Shown in pieces: positions 55,774 to 64,000 of a stretch of DNA of 64,000 bases. The notes under the pieces were generated by a model. The model was given only the letters and a program-made list of their open reading frames with translations. It ran no database searches and was not told where the DNA came from. Source of the DNA: Hydrogenophaga taeniospiralis CCUG 15921 (GTDB taxonomy: Bacteria; Pseudomonadota; Gammaproteobacteria; Burkholderiales; Burkholderiaceae_C); contig NZ_BCWR01000002.1 in assembly GCF_001592305.1 (NCBI RefSeq), forward strand, positions 22,126-86,125, written 5' to 3'. Numbering within the stretch: position 1 is the stretch's first letter; each line of letters begins with the position of its first letter. A program made the translations under genes and the position numbers.

Positions 55774-56450
55774 TGAACCGCTTGCTTCCGCCACTGACCT
55801 TCTGCGCTATCGCATCCGCCGTGTTGAGCCTGAGTGCCTGTGGCGGCGGGGACCCCGAGGTCAGAGACTGCATCACGGCCGAAGAAATCGCAGCCACCCA
55901 GAGCGTACCGGCCCCGACAGCCTCGACCGCATCGCTCTACAAGCCGCCACACGCCAACGACGATGACGGTGATGACGACAACGACGAGAGGGATGATGAT
56001 GACGATGATGGAAACGGCAAATCGTCTGACATTCCGATCTGCCCCGCCAGCACCGATACGACATCGCCTCAAACCACGCCTGCGGCGCAGGCCCCCGCCC
56101 CCACCCCACAGCCGCCGACGAACACCAGCACACCAGCACCAACTCCTGCGCCAGCACCTGCGCCAGCGCCAGCGCCAGCGCCAGCGCCAGCGCCAGCGCC
56201 AGCACCAGCTCCTGCACCCGCGCCATCAGCATCTGCGCTGCAAGGGAAGTCGCTCTATGCAGCCAACTGTGCCGGTTGCCACGGAGGCAATCCGGCGCAG
56301 AACATCAGCAAGATTCTGCGTGGCAGATCGGCCTCCGCCACACTCAGCGCCATCGCTGGCAACAAAGGTGGCATGGGCTACCTGAGCGGCAAGATCGGCG
56401 CGAAAGAAGCCTCCGATATTGCGGCCTATCTCGCCAATCCCGGCATCTGA
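55770..56450 (+). CDS. Lipoprotein cytochrome c with Asp-rich and Ala-Pro linker regions
   Basis: A 226-aa lipoprotein (lipobox LSAC, Cys24). Residues 63-83 are almost all Asp/Glu/Asn, a likely cation-binding patch. Residues about 108-152 are an Ala-Pro spacer encoded partly by a hexanucleotide repeat. The C-terminal 70 residues are a small cytochrome c with CAGCH (167-171) and Met in GGMGYLSG (202). The design suggests haem held away from the membrane on a stiff linker. It ends the operon and could accept electrons from the flavin protein. Confidence 0.88.
   Translation: MMNRLLPPLTFCAIASAVLSLSACGGGDPEVRDCITAEEIAATQSVPAPTASTASLYKPPHANDDDGDDDNDERDDDDDDGNGKSSDIPICPASTDTTSPQTTPAAQAPAPTPQPPTNTSTPAPTPAPAPAPAPAPAPAPAPAPAPAPAPAPSASALQGKSLYAANCAGCHGGNPAQNISKILRGRSASATLSAIAGNKGGMGYLSGKIGAKEASDIAAYLANPGI
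56161..56202 (+). repeat. Hexanucleotide tandem repeat (CGCCAG)x7
   Basis: Seven perfect copies of CGCCAG, with degenerate copies on either side, encode the Ala-Pro linker of the cytochrome c lipoprotein. Unit length is a multiple of three, so copy changes would alter linker length without breaking the frame. Confidence 0.9.
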
Positions 56451-56564
56451 CGCGGGTCTGCCGGTGGCTGGGGATGAACGGCATGTCCCGGGCATGCTCG
56501 ACAGTGCCGGCGCCTGTTCGGCATGGGTTTCGTCGGCGACACCGCGCGCCCCCTGAAACCGCTC

Positions 56565-56936
56565 TCAGCCCTCTTCGCGGGCCTCAATGCACAACTGCTG
56601 GACGCTGGCGCCGTGCACCCCTGCCACGGCGCGCACGCGCAACGCCCGGCCCGCTTCCAGCGGGATGCGGCGGTGGTAGTCCAGACCATCGGTGAACCCC
56701 GGGCTGGCGCTGACGACGCGGCGCGACCACTGGCGTTTGCCGTCGATCTCGACCGTGAGTTCGTGCCACGGCCCGTCAAAGCCGCTGGGCACGCGCACGA
56801 TCAGGGTGACGTCCACGTCGAACACGCGGCGCCGGTCCAGTGCATCGGGAATGTCGATCACCGCGACCGAGCCGCCGCCCACGTCGCAACGCCAGTGCTC
56901 GGGCGCCGTGGCGTTCGATGAGGGGCGCTGTTTCAT
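56565..56936 (-). CDS. Hypothetical protein, 123 aa
   Basis: A small protein starting MKQRPSSNATAPEHWRCDVG, with alternating beta-strand pattern and pairs of Val/Arg-rich strands (RVFDVDVTLIVRV, RALRVRAVAGV). No signal peptide or membrane segment. The pattern suggests a compact beta-sandwich, perhaps carbohydrate or ligand binding. I do not recognise a family. The same strand stays open far beyond to 59561 in another context, but that is antisense to the clear penicillin-binding gene. Confidence 0.55.
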   Translation of the reverse strand: MKQRPSSNATAPEHWRCDVGGGSVAVIDIPDALDRRRVFDVDVTLIVRVPSGFDGPWHELTVEIDGKRQWSRRVVSASPGFTDGLDYHRRIPLEAGRALRVRAVAGVHGASVQQLCIEAREEG

Positions 56937-57245
56937 CTTGTGCTCCAGGGAATGAGGTGGGTTGAACGGGCCCCGATTCTGGCGGCATCGGAACAGACCC
57001 GGGCCCCACTGGGGTACAAGTGCGTTACCGCACAGACCGGCACCCGCCGCGCTTTCGATACTTGCCCCGGTACGCAACCAGCGCCGGGAGGAAGGCTTGA
57101 CCCCACGGGGCCGGCAGCGGCCTGTCCTGGCCGTCTGGGCGCGCCCGTCCAACATCACCCGGCCATTGGTGGGCACACACAACGATGACACACCAAAACG
57201 CCCGAACGCCTCTACCATGGTGCACGGCCGCATCTGGATTGCCTC
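56937..57245. other. Divergent intergenic region, no feature identified
   Basis: A 309-bp gap between the hypothetical gene (leftward) and the penicillin-binding-like gene (rightward). It must hold two promoters, but no strong -35/-10 pair, dyad or terminator was seen. Confidence 0.4.
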
Positions 57246-60200
57246 ATGCCTGAAGACCGCATCAGCGAGGACCCTCCGACGGCGCCGATCGGCAACACCT
57301 CCGATCCGGGGCGCTGGGCCTTTTTGCGCCGCCATCCGCGCAGCGCCGCAACCCTGACCCTGGTGCTGCTGTGCGGGGCTTCCGCGCTTTTCGTGTGGCG
57401 AGAGGCGCAGACCTCCAGCCTGCAGGCCCGAAAACTGAGCCGTTACGCCGCTGCGCTGGGGCACGAAATGGCCTCCGGCCCGGCCGAGGCCATCCGGTTC
57501 CCCACCCACGGTCCGTTTGACCAGCGCATGGGCTACACCCGGATCCCGTCCTTCGTCACCCGCCTTCAGTCGCATGGGTTCGAGGTCACCGAACAGGCCC
57601 GCCAGAACGACGCCCTGCAGGCGCACCTGGAACGCGGCCTGTTTGCCCCCTATGTGGAGAAGACCCACGCCGGCCTGACGGTGCTGGATTGCGGACGCAC
57701 CGCGCTGCACAACTTTCGTTACCCCTACCGGCGCTTCGAGCGCTTCGAGAGCGTGCCGCCGCTGGTGGTCCAGGCGCTGCTGTTCATCGAAAACCGAGAC
57801 CTGCTCGATCCCGAACGCCCGCACCTGAACCCGGCGGTCGACTGGCCGCGCTTCACCCGGGCGGTGCTCGGGCAGTTGGGCAGCAGGATCAACGACGACA
57901 TCGACACCCAGGGCGGCAGCACGCTGGCCACGCAGATCGAGAAATACCGCCACTCGCCCGACGGCATCACGCACGACGCGCGTGAAAAACTGCGGCAGAT
58001 GGCCTCGGCCGCAGTGCGCGCCTACCGGGGTGGCGAAGACACCCTGGCCGTGCGCCACCAGCTGGTGCTGGACTACCTGAACACCGTGCCGCTGTCGGCC
58101 GCGCCACGCCACGGCGAAGTGAACGGCCTGGGAGATGGCCTGTGGGTGTGGTTCGGCACCGACCTTGAGCAGGCCCGCGCCCTGCTGCAGCCCACCCCCG
58201 GCCCGGTGGAGCGCCCGACGGCGCGGGCCCAGGTGTTGCGCCAGGTGGTGGCCCTGCTGATTGCGCACCGCCGGCCGTCGTGGTACCTGGCGCAGGGGCG
58301 CGAAGACCTGAACCAGGCCACCGACGCCCACCTGCGCCTGCTGGCCGCGCAGGGCATCATCGAGCCCGCCTGGCGCGATGCCGCCCTGCAGCAGAAGCTG
58401 CGGTTTCGCGACATGGCGCGCAACCCGCCGCTGCCGCCAACCCACCCGGGCAAGGGCAGCGCCACCTTGCGAACCCGTGTGGCCGGCATGCTCGGCACCT
58501 CGCTGTACGAGCTGGACCGGCTGGACGCGCGCGTGGGCACCACGCTCAACGGCACGCTGCAGGACGCGGTCAACGACTACCTGGCCCGCCTGAGCGACCC
58601 CGCGTTCGCCCGCTCGCAGGAGCTCATCGGCGAGCGCCTGTTGCAGCCCGCCACGCTCGGCGCGGTCCGCTACAGCTTCACGCTGCTGGAGAGCACCGAC
58701 CAGAGCAACATGGTCCGGGTGCAGACCGACACCACCCAGCAGCCGCTGGACATCAACGAAGGCAGCAAGCTGGAGCTGGGCTCCACCGCCAAGCTGCGCG
58801 TGCTGGCGACCTACCTGGAGCTGGTCGCCCAGTTGCACGACAAGCTGGCGCCACTGGATTCCGAGCAACTCAAGACCACCCCGATCAGCCGCCAGGACAG
58901 CCTCTCGCGCTGGGCGATCCAGTACCTGTCCACCAGCAGCGACCGCAGCCTGAGCGCCATGCTCGACGCGTCCATGGACCGGCGCTTTTCGGCCAATCCG
59001 GGTGAACAGTTCTTCACCGGTGGCGGCCTGCACAGCTTCCACAATTTCAACGACGAAGACGATGCCCGCATGTTCTCCGTGCGCGAAGCCATGCAGGCCT
59101 CCATCAACCTGCCCTTCGTGCGGCTGCTGCGCGAGGTCGTGCGCCACACCATGTACCAGGTGCCGGGCAGCACCGCCCGGCTGCTGGAAGACGACGACGA
59201 TCCCCGGCGGGAGGCCTACCTGGCACTGTTCGCCGACCGCGAGGGCCAGACCTTCCTGCGCCGCTTCTGGCGCAAGACCGAGCAGCGCTCCCCCGAGGAG
59301 CTGCAGGCCGTGCTGCTCGACGGCCTGCGCCCCAGCGCCGACCGGCTGGCCGCCGTGTTCCGCTACCTGAATCCGCAGGCCCCGGCGCAGGCGCTGGGCA
59401 CCTACCTCACGGCCCGCCTGGGCGAACGCGCGCCCGACGCGCGCCGCGTGGAGCAACTGCACCAGCGCTACGCGCCCGAGGCCTTCGATCTGCCCGACCG
59501 CGGCTACGTGGCCCGCGTCCACCCGCTGGAACTCTGGCTGGTGGCCTACCGCGTGCAGCACCCCAAGGCCTCACTCGGCGACGCGATCGCCGCCAGCGCC
59601 GCCGAACGCCAAGCGGTCTACCGTTGGCTGTTTCGCACGCGCGCCAAGGACGCCCAGGACTCCCGCATCTACACCATGCTGGAGGTGGAGGCCTTTCTGG
59701 ACATCCACCGCCGCTGGACCCGCCTGGGCTACCCGTTCAGCCACCTGGTGCCTTCGCTGGCCACGGCCCTGGGCAGCTCGGGCGACCGGCCCGCCGCGCT
59801 GGCGGAACTGATGGGGATCATCGTCAACGACGGGGTGCGACTGCCCACGCACCGCCTGACGGACCTGCGCCTGGCCGAAGGCACGCCCTGGGAAACCGCG
59901 CTGAAACAGCGGCAGACCCAGGGCGAACGGGTGATGACGCCCGAGGTGGCCCAGGCCCTGCGGCGCGCGCTCTCCGAGGTGGTGGAACGGGGCACCGCCC
60001 GGCGCCTGGCGGGTAGCTTCCGCTCGGCCAACGGGGAAGACCTGTCGCCCGGTGGCAAGACCGGCACCGGCGACAACCGCGTGGTGGTGCGCGGGCGCAG
60101 CACCACGGCCCTGAACCGCACCGCCACCTTCGTGTTCTACCTGGGGCCGAAACATTTCGGCAGCGTGACCGCCTACGTGGTGGGCCCGGACGCCGCCCAA

Positions 60201-60308
60201 TACCGCTTCACCTCGGGCTTGCCGGTGCAGATCCTGCGCTCCATGGGCCCGCTCCTGATGCCCCATCTGGACGGCACCCCCGAGGGCGGTTGCCCTCAAG
60301 CACCTTGA
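57246..60308 (+). CDS. Class A penicillin-binding-protein-like transglycosylase/transpeptidase
   Basis: A 1020-aa membrane-anchored protein (one helix about residues 37-50). The GT51 transglycosylase domain has the catalytic region LFIENRDLLDPE (about 180), GGSTLATQIEKY and EKLRQMASAAVRAYRG. The transpeptidase-like part has STAK (LGSTAKLR, about 515-518) and KTGTGDN near the end (about 938). It is longer than classical PBP1 proteins and its motif 1 reads ENR instead of EDR. It would build periplasmic peptidoglycan. Function as a specialised synthase is inferred. Confidence 0.85.
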   Translation: MPEDRISEDPPTAPIGNTSDPGRWAFLRRHPRSAATLTLVLLCGASALFVWREAQTSSLQARKLSRYAAALGHEMASGPAEAIRFPTHGPFDQRMGYTRIPSFVTRLQSHGFEVTEQARQNDALQAHLERGLFAPYVEKTHAGLTVLDCGRTALHNFRYPYRRFERFESVPPLVVQALLFIENRDLLDPERPHLNPAVDWPRFTRAVLGQLGSRINDDIDTQGGSTLATQIEKYRHSPDGITHDAREKLRQMASAAVRAYRGGEDTLAVRHQLVLDYLNTVPLSAAPRHGEVNGLGDGLWVWFGTDLEQARALLQPTPGPVERPTARAQVLRQVVALLIAHRRPSWYLAQGREDLNQATDAHLRLLAAQGIIEPAWRDAALQQKLRFRDMARNPPLPPTHPGKGSATLRTRVAGMLGTSLYELDRLDARVGTTLNGTLQDAVNDYLARLSDPAFARSQELIGERLLQPATLGAVRYSFTLLESTDQSNMVRVQTDTTQQPLDINEGSKLELGSTAKLRVLATYLELVAQLHDKLAPLDSEQLKTTPISRQDSLSRWAIQYLSTSSDRSLSAMLDASMDRRFSANPGEQFFTGGGLHSFHNFNDEDDARMFSVREAMQASINLPFVRLLREVVRHTMYQVPGSTARLLEDDDDPRREAYLALFADREGQTFLRRFWRKTEQRSPEELQAVLLDGLRPSADRLAAVFRYLNPQAPAQALGTYLTARLGERAPDARRVEQLHQRYAPEAFDLPDRGYVARVHPLELWLVAYRVQHPKASLGDAIAASAAERQAVYRWLFRTRAKDAQDSRIYTMLEVEAFLDIHRRWTRLGYPFSHLVPSLATALGSSGDRPAALAELMGIIVNDGVRLPTHRLTDLRLAEGTPWETALKQRQTQGERVMTPEVAQALRRALSEVVERGTARRLAGSFRSANGEDLSPGGKTGTGDNRVVVRGRSTTALNRTATFVFYLGPKHFGSVTAYVVGPDAAQYRFTSGLPVQILRSMGPLLMPHLDGTPEGGCPQAP

Positions 60309-60357
60309 GAACGTTCCGAGCCAGACACGCGGTCTGGAAGTGGCCGAAAATAGCCCC

Positions 60358-60612
60358 ATGAACGAACCCCAAGCCTCCACCCAACCACCCCTGCCCGACC
60401 ACCTGTCCATCGATCCGCGCAGCCCGCACCACGTGGCGGCCGTGTTCCAGCACGACATCGGCATCCGCTTCAACGACCAGGAGCGCTTCGATGTCGCGGA
60501 GTACTGCATCAGCGAAGGCTGGGTCAAGGTGCCCGCCGGCAAGACGCTGGACCGCAAGGGCCAGCCACTCATGATCCGCTTGAAGGGCAAGGTCGAGGTG
60601 TTCTACAAATAA
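60358..60612 (+). CDS. DUF3297 family protein
   Basis: An 84-aa soluble protein: PDHLSIDPRSPHHVAAVFQH, then IGIRFNDQERFDVAEYCISE and GWVKVPAGKTLDRKGQP. This is the DUF3297 family, found widely in Proteobacteria with no known role. The start at 60358 is preferred to 60340 because conservation begins there. It is 49 nt after the penicillin-binding gene. Confidence 0.88.
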   Translation: MNEPQASTQPPLPDHLSIDPRSPHHVAAVFQHDIGIRFNDQERFDVAEYCISEGWVKVPAGKTLDRKGQPLMIRLKGKVEVFYK

Positions 60613-60675
60613 TCCGCGCCCCGCACAGCACCGGCTCTGCGGGTGCGGCGGCCAGCTCGCTGAAGGACAACACCC

Positions 60676-61263
60676 ATGCGTCGAAGACTTGCAAGTCTTG
60701 CTTTGCCCGCCGTGCTCTGGGCGGCACTGGGCCCGACGGCCTGGGCCGGGGCGGAAGACGCCGAACCCCAGCCCCAAGCCGCGCCCCGCTACACGGTCTC
60801 GCCAGACCAATTGCAAAGCGCGGTGGCGCAGCGTTTCCCGTTGCGTTACCCGATACCCGGCCTGCTGAACCTGGACCTGCGCACGCCGCGCCTGCGCCTG
60901 CTGTCCGCGCAGAACCGCCTGGGCGCCGAGATGACGGTGGACGCCGCCGGCCCGGCCCTGAACCGCAGCCACCGCGGCACGTTCGAGGTCGATTTCGCGC
61001 TGCGCTACGAGGCCAGCGACCGCACGATCCGCGCCCACCAGCTGCGCTTTTATCGCCTGCGTTTTCCCAGCCTGCAGCCGGGCGTGGTGGACATGCTCAA
61101 CACCTACGGCCCAACCCTGGCCGAGCAGTCGCTGCAGGAAGTGGTGCTGCACCAGCTGCGCCCGCAGGACCTGGCCATGGCCGACGTGCTGGGCCTGCGC
61201 CCGGGCAGCATCACGGTCACGGACCAGGGCCTGGTGATCGGCTTCGTGGTGAAACCGCTGTAG
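60676..61263 (+). CDS. DUF1439 family exported protein
   Basis: A 195-aa protein with a signal peptide (LALPAVLWAALGPTAWAG). The mature chain has YTVSPDQLQSAVAQRFPLRY and repeated strands (LLNLDLRTPRLRL, GTFEVDFALRYE), like the YceB/DUF1439 group. Most relatives are lipoproteins, but no lipobox Cys is seen here, so it is probably periplasmic. Function unknown. GGACAA before ATG may serve as SD. Confidence 0.82.
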   Translation: MRRRLASLALPAVLWAALGPTAWAGAEDAEPQPQAAPRYTVSPDQLQSAVAQRFPLRYPIPGLLNLDLRTPRLRLLSAQNRLGAEMTVDAAGPALNRSHRGTFEVDFALRYEASDRTIRAHQLRFYRLRFPSLQPGVVDMLNTYGPTLAEQSLQEVVLHQLRPQDLAMADVLGLRPGSITVTDQGLVIGFVVKPL

Positions 61264-61368
61264 GCGCCTGGAGCCCCGGTGCCCGCGGCGTCAGCGCTGC
61301 CCGGGAGAGCACTGACCGGGTGCGATACTTCGCCCCATTCAAGCACTCGACAGGAACAGGGACGACGG

Positions 61369-62817
61369 ATGCGCACGACCACATGGACCTTCCGGCGGAT
61401 TTTGAAATGGGCCTGCGTCGGCTTGCTGGGGCTGATCGTGGGCCTGCCCACCGTGCTCTACCTCGCTTTCCTGGGCATCCAGGAAGCCAGTGAACGGCAA
61501 TGGCTGGGCAAAGCGCCCACGCACGAAGCCATCGATGTGCGTTCGCGCGAGCCCCACCCGGTGGCCCTGCTCGACGTCGGGTTCGACTCGCTCGCCGCGC
61601 GCATGCGGATGATCGAGGAAGCCAAAGAATCCATCGAACTCGAGTTCTTCATCTACGAGATCGACACCGCCAGCCGGCTGGTCACGCAGGCGCTGGCGCG
61701 CAAGGCGCAGCAGGGTGTGCGGGTGCGCATTCTGGTGGACTTCGCGCTGCCCATCTTCAAATTGGCGCCGCAGTATGCCGAGACGCTGAAGGCTGCGGGC
61801 GTGGAGGTGCGGTACTACAACACCGCGGGCATGGCCCGGTTCTTCGCGTCGAACCACCGCACCCACCGCAAGCTCCTGGTGGTGGACCGCCAGAAGGCGA
61901 TCATTGGCGGGCGCAACATCGCCAACGACTACTTCGACCTCTCGGAGGCCTACAACTTTCTCGACAGCGACATGCTCATCCACGGCCCCATCGTGGGGGC
62001 CATCGCCGACAGCTTCGAGCTGTACTGGCGCTCGGACTGGGTGGCGCGGCCCGAGGACGTGGCGGCGAGCGTCGCCCTGGGCGCGGGGCAGGGTCTGCTG
62101 GGTGGCGCGTCGCCACAGGAAGAGGCCCTGGCGGCAGAACTCCGGCAGCACCAGCCCCAGCACCAGCTGTCCACCTGCAACGACATCCACTTCGTCACCG
62201 ACTACCCGGGCTCCGGCGTCGAGCGGCGCAAGGTCTTTCTGGAAATATCCCGGCTTGTCCAGGAAGCGCGCCAGCAGATCATGGTGGAGAGCCCCTACCT
62301 GGTGCTGCGCGACGATGGCATGGCGCTGCTGCGCGGCGTGGTGCAGCGGGGCGTCAAGCTGCAGTTCCTGACCAACAGCCTGCATTCCACCGACGCCTAC
62401 TACACCGTCGCCAGCCTGGCCCATTCGCTGGACATGTTGAAGATGCCCAACCTGGAGGTCTGGGCCTACCAGGGCAGCCCGCTCGCCAGCGGTTTGCGGC
62501 CCTCGGCCTCCCGGCGCTGGGGCGTGCACGCCAAACGCGCGGTGTTCGACGACCACACCGTGGTGGTCGGCACCTACAACATGGACCCGCGTTCGGCCAA
62601 CCTGAATTCCGAGCTGATCGTGGTCTGCCGCAACAACGCGTTCCTCGCCAGGACCATGATCGAAGACATGCAGGCGCGCATGGCGCAGTCCCGCGCAATC
62701 GTGGGAACGGCCGATGCCGGCGGGCTCGATGCCCTGACCGAAGGCGCCGACGACGAAGCCATCTCCCGCATGCGCCGCATCGCTCCCATCGCCAACTGGC
62801 TGGATTTCCTGATGTGA
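61369..62817 (+). CDS. Phospholipase D family protein (cardiolipin synthase-like)
   Basis: A 482-aa membrane-anchored enzyme with one N-terminal helix (residues about 13-34) and two HKD motifs, HRKLLVVD (about 164-171) and HAKRAVFD (about 387-394), each with the downstream G-G/N residues. Cardiolipin synthase and other phosphatidyltransferases share this layout. It could make or remodel phospholipid at the inner membrane. The start at 61369 is chosen because the hydrophobic helix then lies near the N-terminus. Confidence 0.87.
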   Translation: MRTTTWTFRRILKWACVGLLGLIVGLPTVLYLAFLGIQEASERQWLGKAPTHEAIDVRSREPHPVALLDVGFDSLAARMRMIEEAKESIELEFFIYEIDTASRLVTQALARKAQQGVRVRILVDFALPIFKLAPQYAETLKAAGVEVRYYNTAGMARFFASNHRTHRKLLVVDRQKAIIGGRNIANDYFDLSEAYNFLDSDMLIHGPIVGAIADSFELYWRSDWVARPEDVAASVALGAGQGLLGGASPQEEALAAELRQHQPQHQLSTCNDIHFVTDYPGSGVERRKVFLEISRLVQEARQQIMVESPYLVLRDDGMALLRGVVQRGVKLQFLTNSLHSTDAYYTVASLAHSLDMLKMPNLEVWAYQGSPLASGLRPSASRRWGVHAKRAVFDDHTVVVGTYNMDPRSANLNSELIVVCRNNAFLARTMIEDMQARMAQSRAIVGTADAGGLDALTEGADDEAISRMRRIAPIANWLDFLM

Positions 62818-62830
62818 GGCCTGGCGCCGC

Positions 62831-63778
62831 TCAGCCCCGCGGGTGGTGCTGCGCCACAATGCTCTTGAGCCGTTCGCGCGCCACGTGGGTGTAGATCGTG
62901 GTGGTGGAAATATCGGCATGGCCCAGCAGCATCTGCACCGCGCGCAGGTCGGCGCCGTGGTTGAGCAAGTGGGTGGCAAAGGCGTGGCGCAGGGTGTGGG
63001 GCGAGAGCGGCGTGGTGATGCCGGCCTGCTGCGCGTAGCGCTTCACCAGGTTCCAGAACATCACCCGGCTCATGGCCTCGCCCGCGCGGGTGCCGCGCGA
63101 GGTCACGAACAGGTCTTCGCTTTGTTGCCCACCCAGGATCTCCTTGCGGCCCTGCGCCAGATAGTGCTGCAGCCACTGGCCGGCGATCTGGCCGAAGGGC
63201 ACCAGGCGCTCCTTGTTGCCCTTGCCGGTGATGCGCAGCACGTGCTCGTGGTGGCCCACGTGAAAGGTCTTGAGCATGACCAGCTCGCTCACGCGCAGAC
63301 CACTGGCGTACATCAGCTCCAGCATGGCGCGGTCGCGCTGGCCCAGCGGGGTACCGGTGTCGGGCGCGTTGAGCAGGGCCTCCACCTGCGCTTCCGACAG
63401 GGTCTTGGGCACCCGCATGGGCTGGCGCGCGGCCATCAGGCGCAGCGTGGGGTCGGCGGTGATGAGGCGCTCGCGCAGCGCCCAGCGGAAGTAGCGCTTG
63501 AACACCGTGAGCCGCCGGTTCGCGGTGGTGGCGCGGGTCTGGGCGTGGCGCGCGGCGAAGTAGGCGTTGATGTCGGCCTCGGCGGTCTGCGGCAGGGCCT
63601 TGCCGTGTCCGGCCAGCCACTGGCCGTAGAGCGTGAGGTCGCGCCGATAGGCGTCGAGCGTGTTGCGCGAGAGGCCTTCTTCAAGCCAGAGGGCGTCCAC
63701 AAAAGCCTCGGCGCTCGCCTGGCTGGCCAGCAGCAGCGGGGACGGCACGGGTGGGCCGGAGGTTCGGGAAACGGGCAT
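62831..63778 (-). CDS. xerD: Tyrosine recombinase XerD
   Basis: A 315-aa site-specific recombinase that resolves chromosome dimers at dif with XerC. The N-terminal SAM-like domain is LWLEEGLSRNTLDAYRRDL. The catalytic domain has Arg in SGLRVSELV, HTLRHAFATHLL (His, Arg), LLGHADISTT and nucleophile Tyr in TTIYTHV. Length and C-terminal tail are XerD-like rather than XerC or phage integrase. No dif site was found in the window. Confidence 0.9.
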   Translation of the reverse strand: MPVSRTSGPPVPSPLLLASQASAEAFVDALWLEEGLSRNTLDAYRRDLTLYGQWLAGHGKALPQTAEADINAYFAARHAQTRATTANRRLTVFKRYFRWALRERLITADPTLRLMAARQPMRVPKTLSEAQVEALLNAPDTGTPLGQRDRAMLELMYASGLRVSELVMLKTFHVGHHEHVLRITGKGNKERLVPFGQIAGQWLQHYLAQGRKEILGGQQSEDLFVTSRGTRAGEAMSRVMFWNLVKRYAQQAGITTPLSPHTLRHAFATHLLNHGADLRAVQMLLGHADISTTTIYTHVARERLKSIVAQHHPRG

Positions 63779-63931
63779 GAAAGCGGTCGTGGCCGGTGGG
63801 CGCCATGGCGCCCATCGACGGGTTTTTGTCGGGGAAAACCCGCCCCTGGTAGGCGTTTACCGGGGTGAGTCTGCTATCGATTTGGGGTATTCTGCCTTTT
63901 TGTTTTCGTCCCAACCACAGGAGACACATCC

Positions 63932-64000
63932 ATGCGTTTGATTCACAAGATCGGTCTGGGCCTGAGCGTGGCCGCGGCCATCGCGTCGGGTGCGGCGGTC
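63932..64000 (+). CDS. Start of a secreted protein, cut by the window edge
   Basis: The 23 visible codons read MRLIHKIGLGLSVAAAIASG and so on, a clear signal peptide. A strong SD (AGGAG) lies 10 nt before the ATG, and the upstream TATTCT-type AT-rich segment could be its promoter. The mature protein is outside the window. Confidence 0.75.
   Translation, partial: MRLIHKIGLGLSVAAAIASGAAV

Noticed and set aside
56161..56202. Regular repeats suggestive of a CRISPR array
   Set aside because: The units are 6 bp without spacers and encode Ala-Pro in a cytochrome gene.
56565..59561. A 998-codon open frame on the minus strand
   Set aside because: It lies antisense to the penicillin-binding gene and has the Gln/His/Arg/Gly-rich composition of a shadow frame in high-GC DNA. 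Only its last 123 codons (56565-56936), outside that gene, look like a real protein.
62831..63778. XerD as the integrase of a mobile element
   Set aside because: Sequence and neighbours are those of chromosomal XerD; no attachment-site repeats or phage genes are nearby.

Overview
The window is about 64 kb of GC-rich, densely packed betaproteobacterial chromosome. Gene content and style (short ATGA stop/start overlaps, a Bug-family solute-binding protein, DUF455/DUF3297/DUF1330 neighbours, and a short C-rich repeat that begins at stop codons) fit Burkholderiales, most likely a Comamonadaceae member such as Hydrogenophaga or a relative. That placement rests on recognition alone. No rRNA, tRNA, CRISPR array, transposase or prophage was seen. 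Almost all the DNA is ordinary core-genome sequence, except a low-GC accessory patch at about 19.0-21.4 kb.

Region by region. (1) 0-11.7 kb is a quinoprotein (PQQ) alcohol-oxidation neighbourhood: a metallo-beta-lactamase 'relay' protein, a SoxYZ-like carrier, a PQQ-system ABC transporter with a beta-propeller, a TonB-dependent receptor that closely resembles the PQQ transporter PqqU/YncD, and an ExaC-type aldehyde dehydrogenase with its DUF779 partner. (2) 11.9-24.3 kb holds molybdate genes (modE, modABC) split by a nitric oxide reductase cluster (small membrane ORF, norC, norB, norQ, frameshifted norD), an extra sdhB paralogue, a duplicated stub of modE and the low-GC patch of hypothetical, possibly immunity-like genes. 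(3) 24.3-28.4 kb is a trans-4-hydroxyproline catabolic operon with a PAS-AraC regulator. (4) 28.4-32.1 kb is a tungstate transporter (tupABC) with a ModE-like regulator. (5) 32.2-48.7 kb is mostly housekeeping: coaBC, pyrG, kdsA, eno, ftsB, hslO, dbpA and a two-gene histidine-kinase system.

(6) 48.8-56.5 kb is the most interesting module. It contains dsbD, a divergent DUF6502-DUF5666 pair, and an operon tlpA, DUF4266 lipoprotein, DUF3570 outer-membrane protein, apbE and a cytochrome c lipoprotein. A 13-bp palindrome (GGGAA-N3-TTCCC) lies upstream of both dsbD and tlpA. The DUF3570 protein carries a sequence resembling an ApbE flavinylation site. Together these suggest a coordinately controlled thiol/flavin/haem electron path across the envelope. 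(7) 57.2-64 kb carries a class A penicillin-binding-protein-like enzyme, small DUF proteins, a phospholipase D family enzyme and xerD.

A family of about 80-100 bp C-rich, hairpin-forming repeats occurs seven times. Most copies start exactly at a stop codon. In two operons the repeat is read in frame into the apparent N-terminus of an exported protein.
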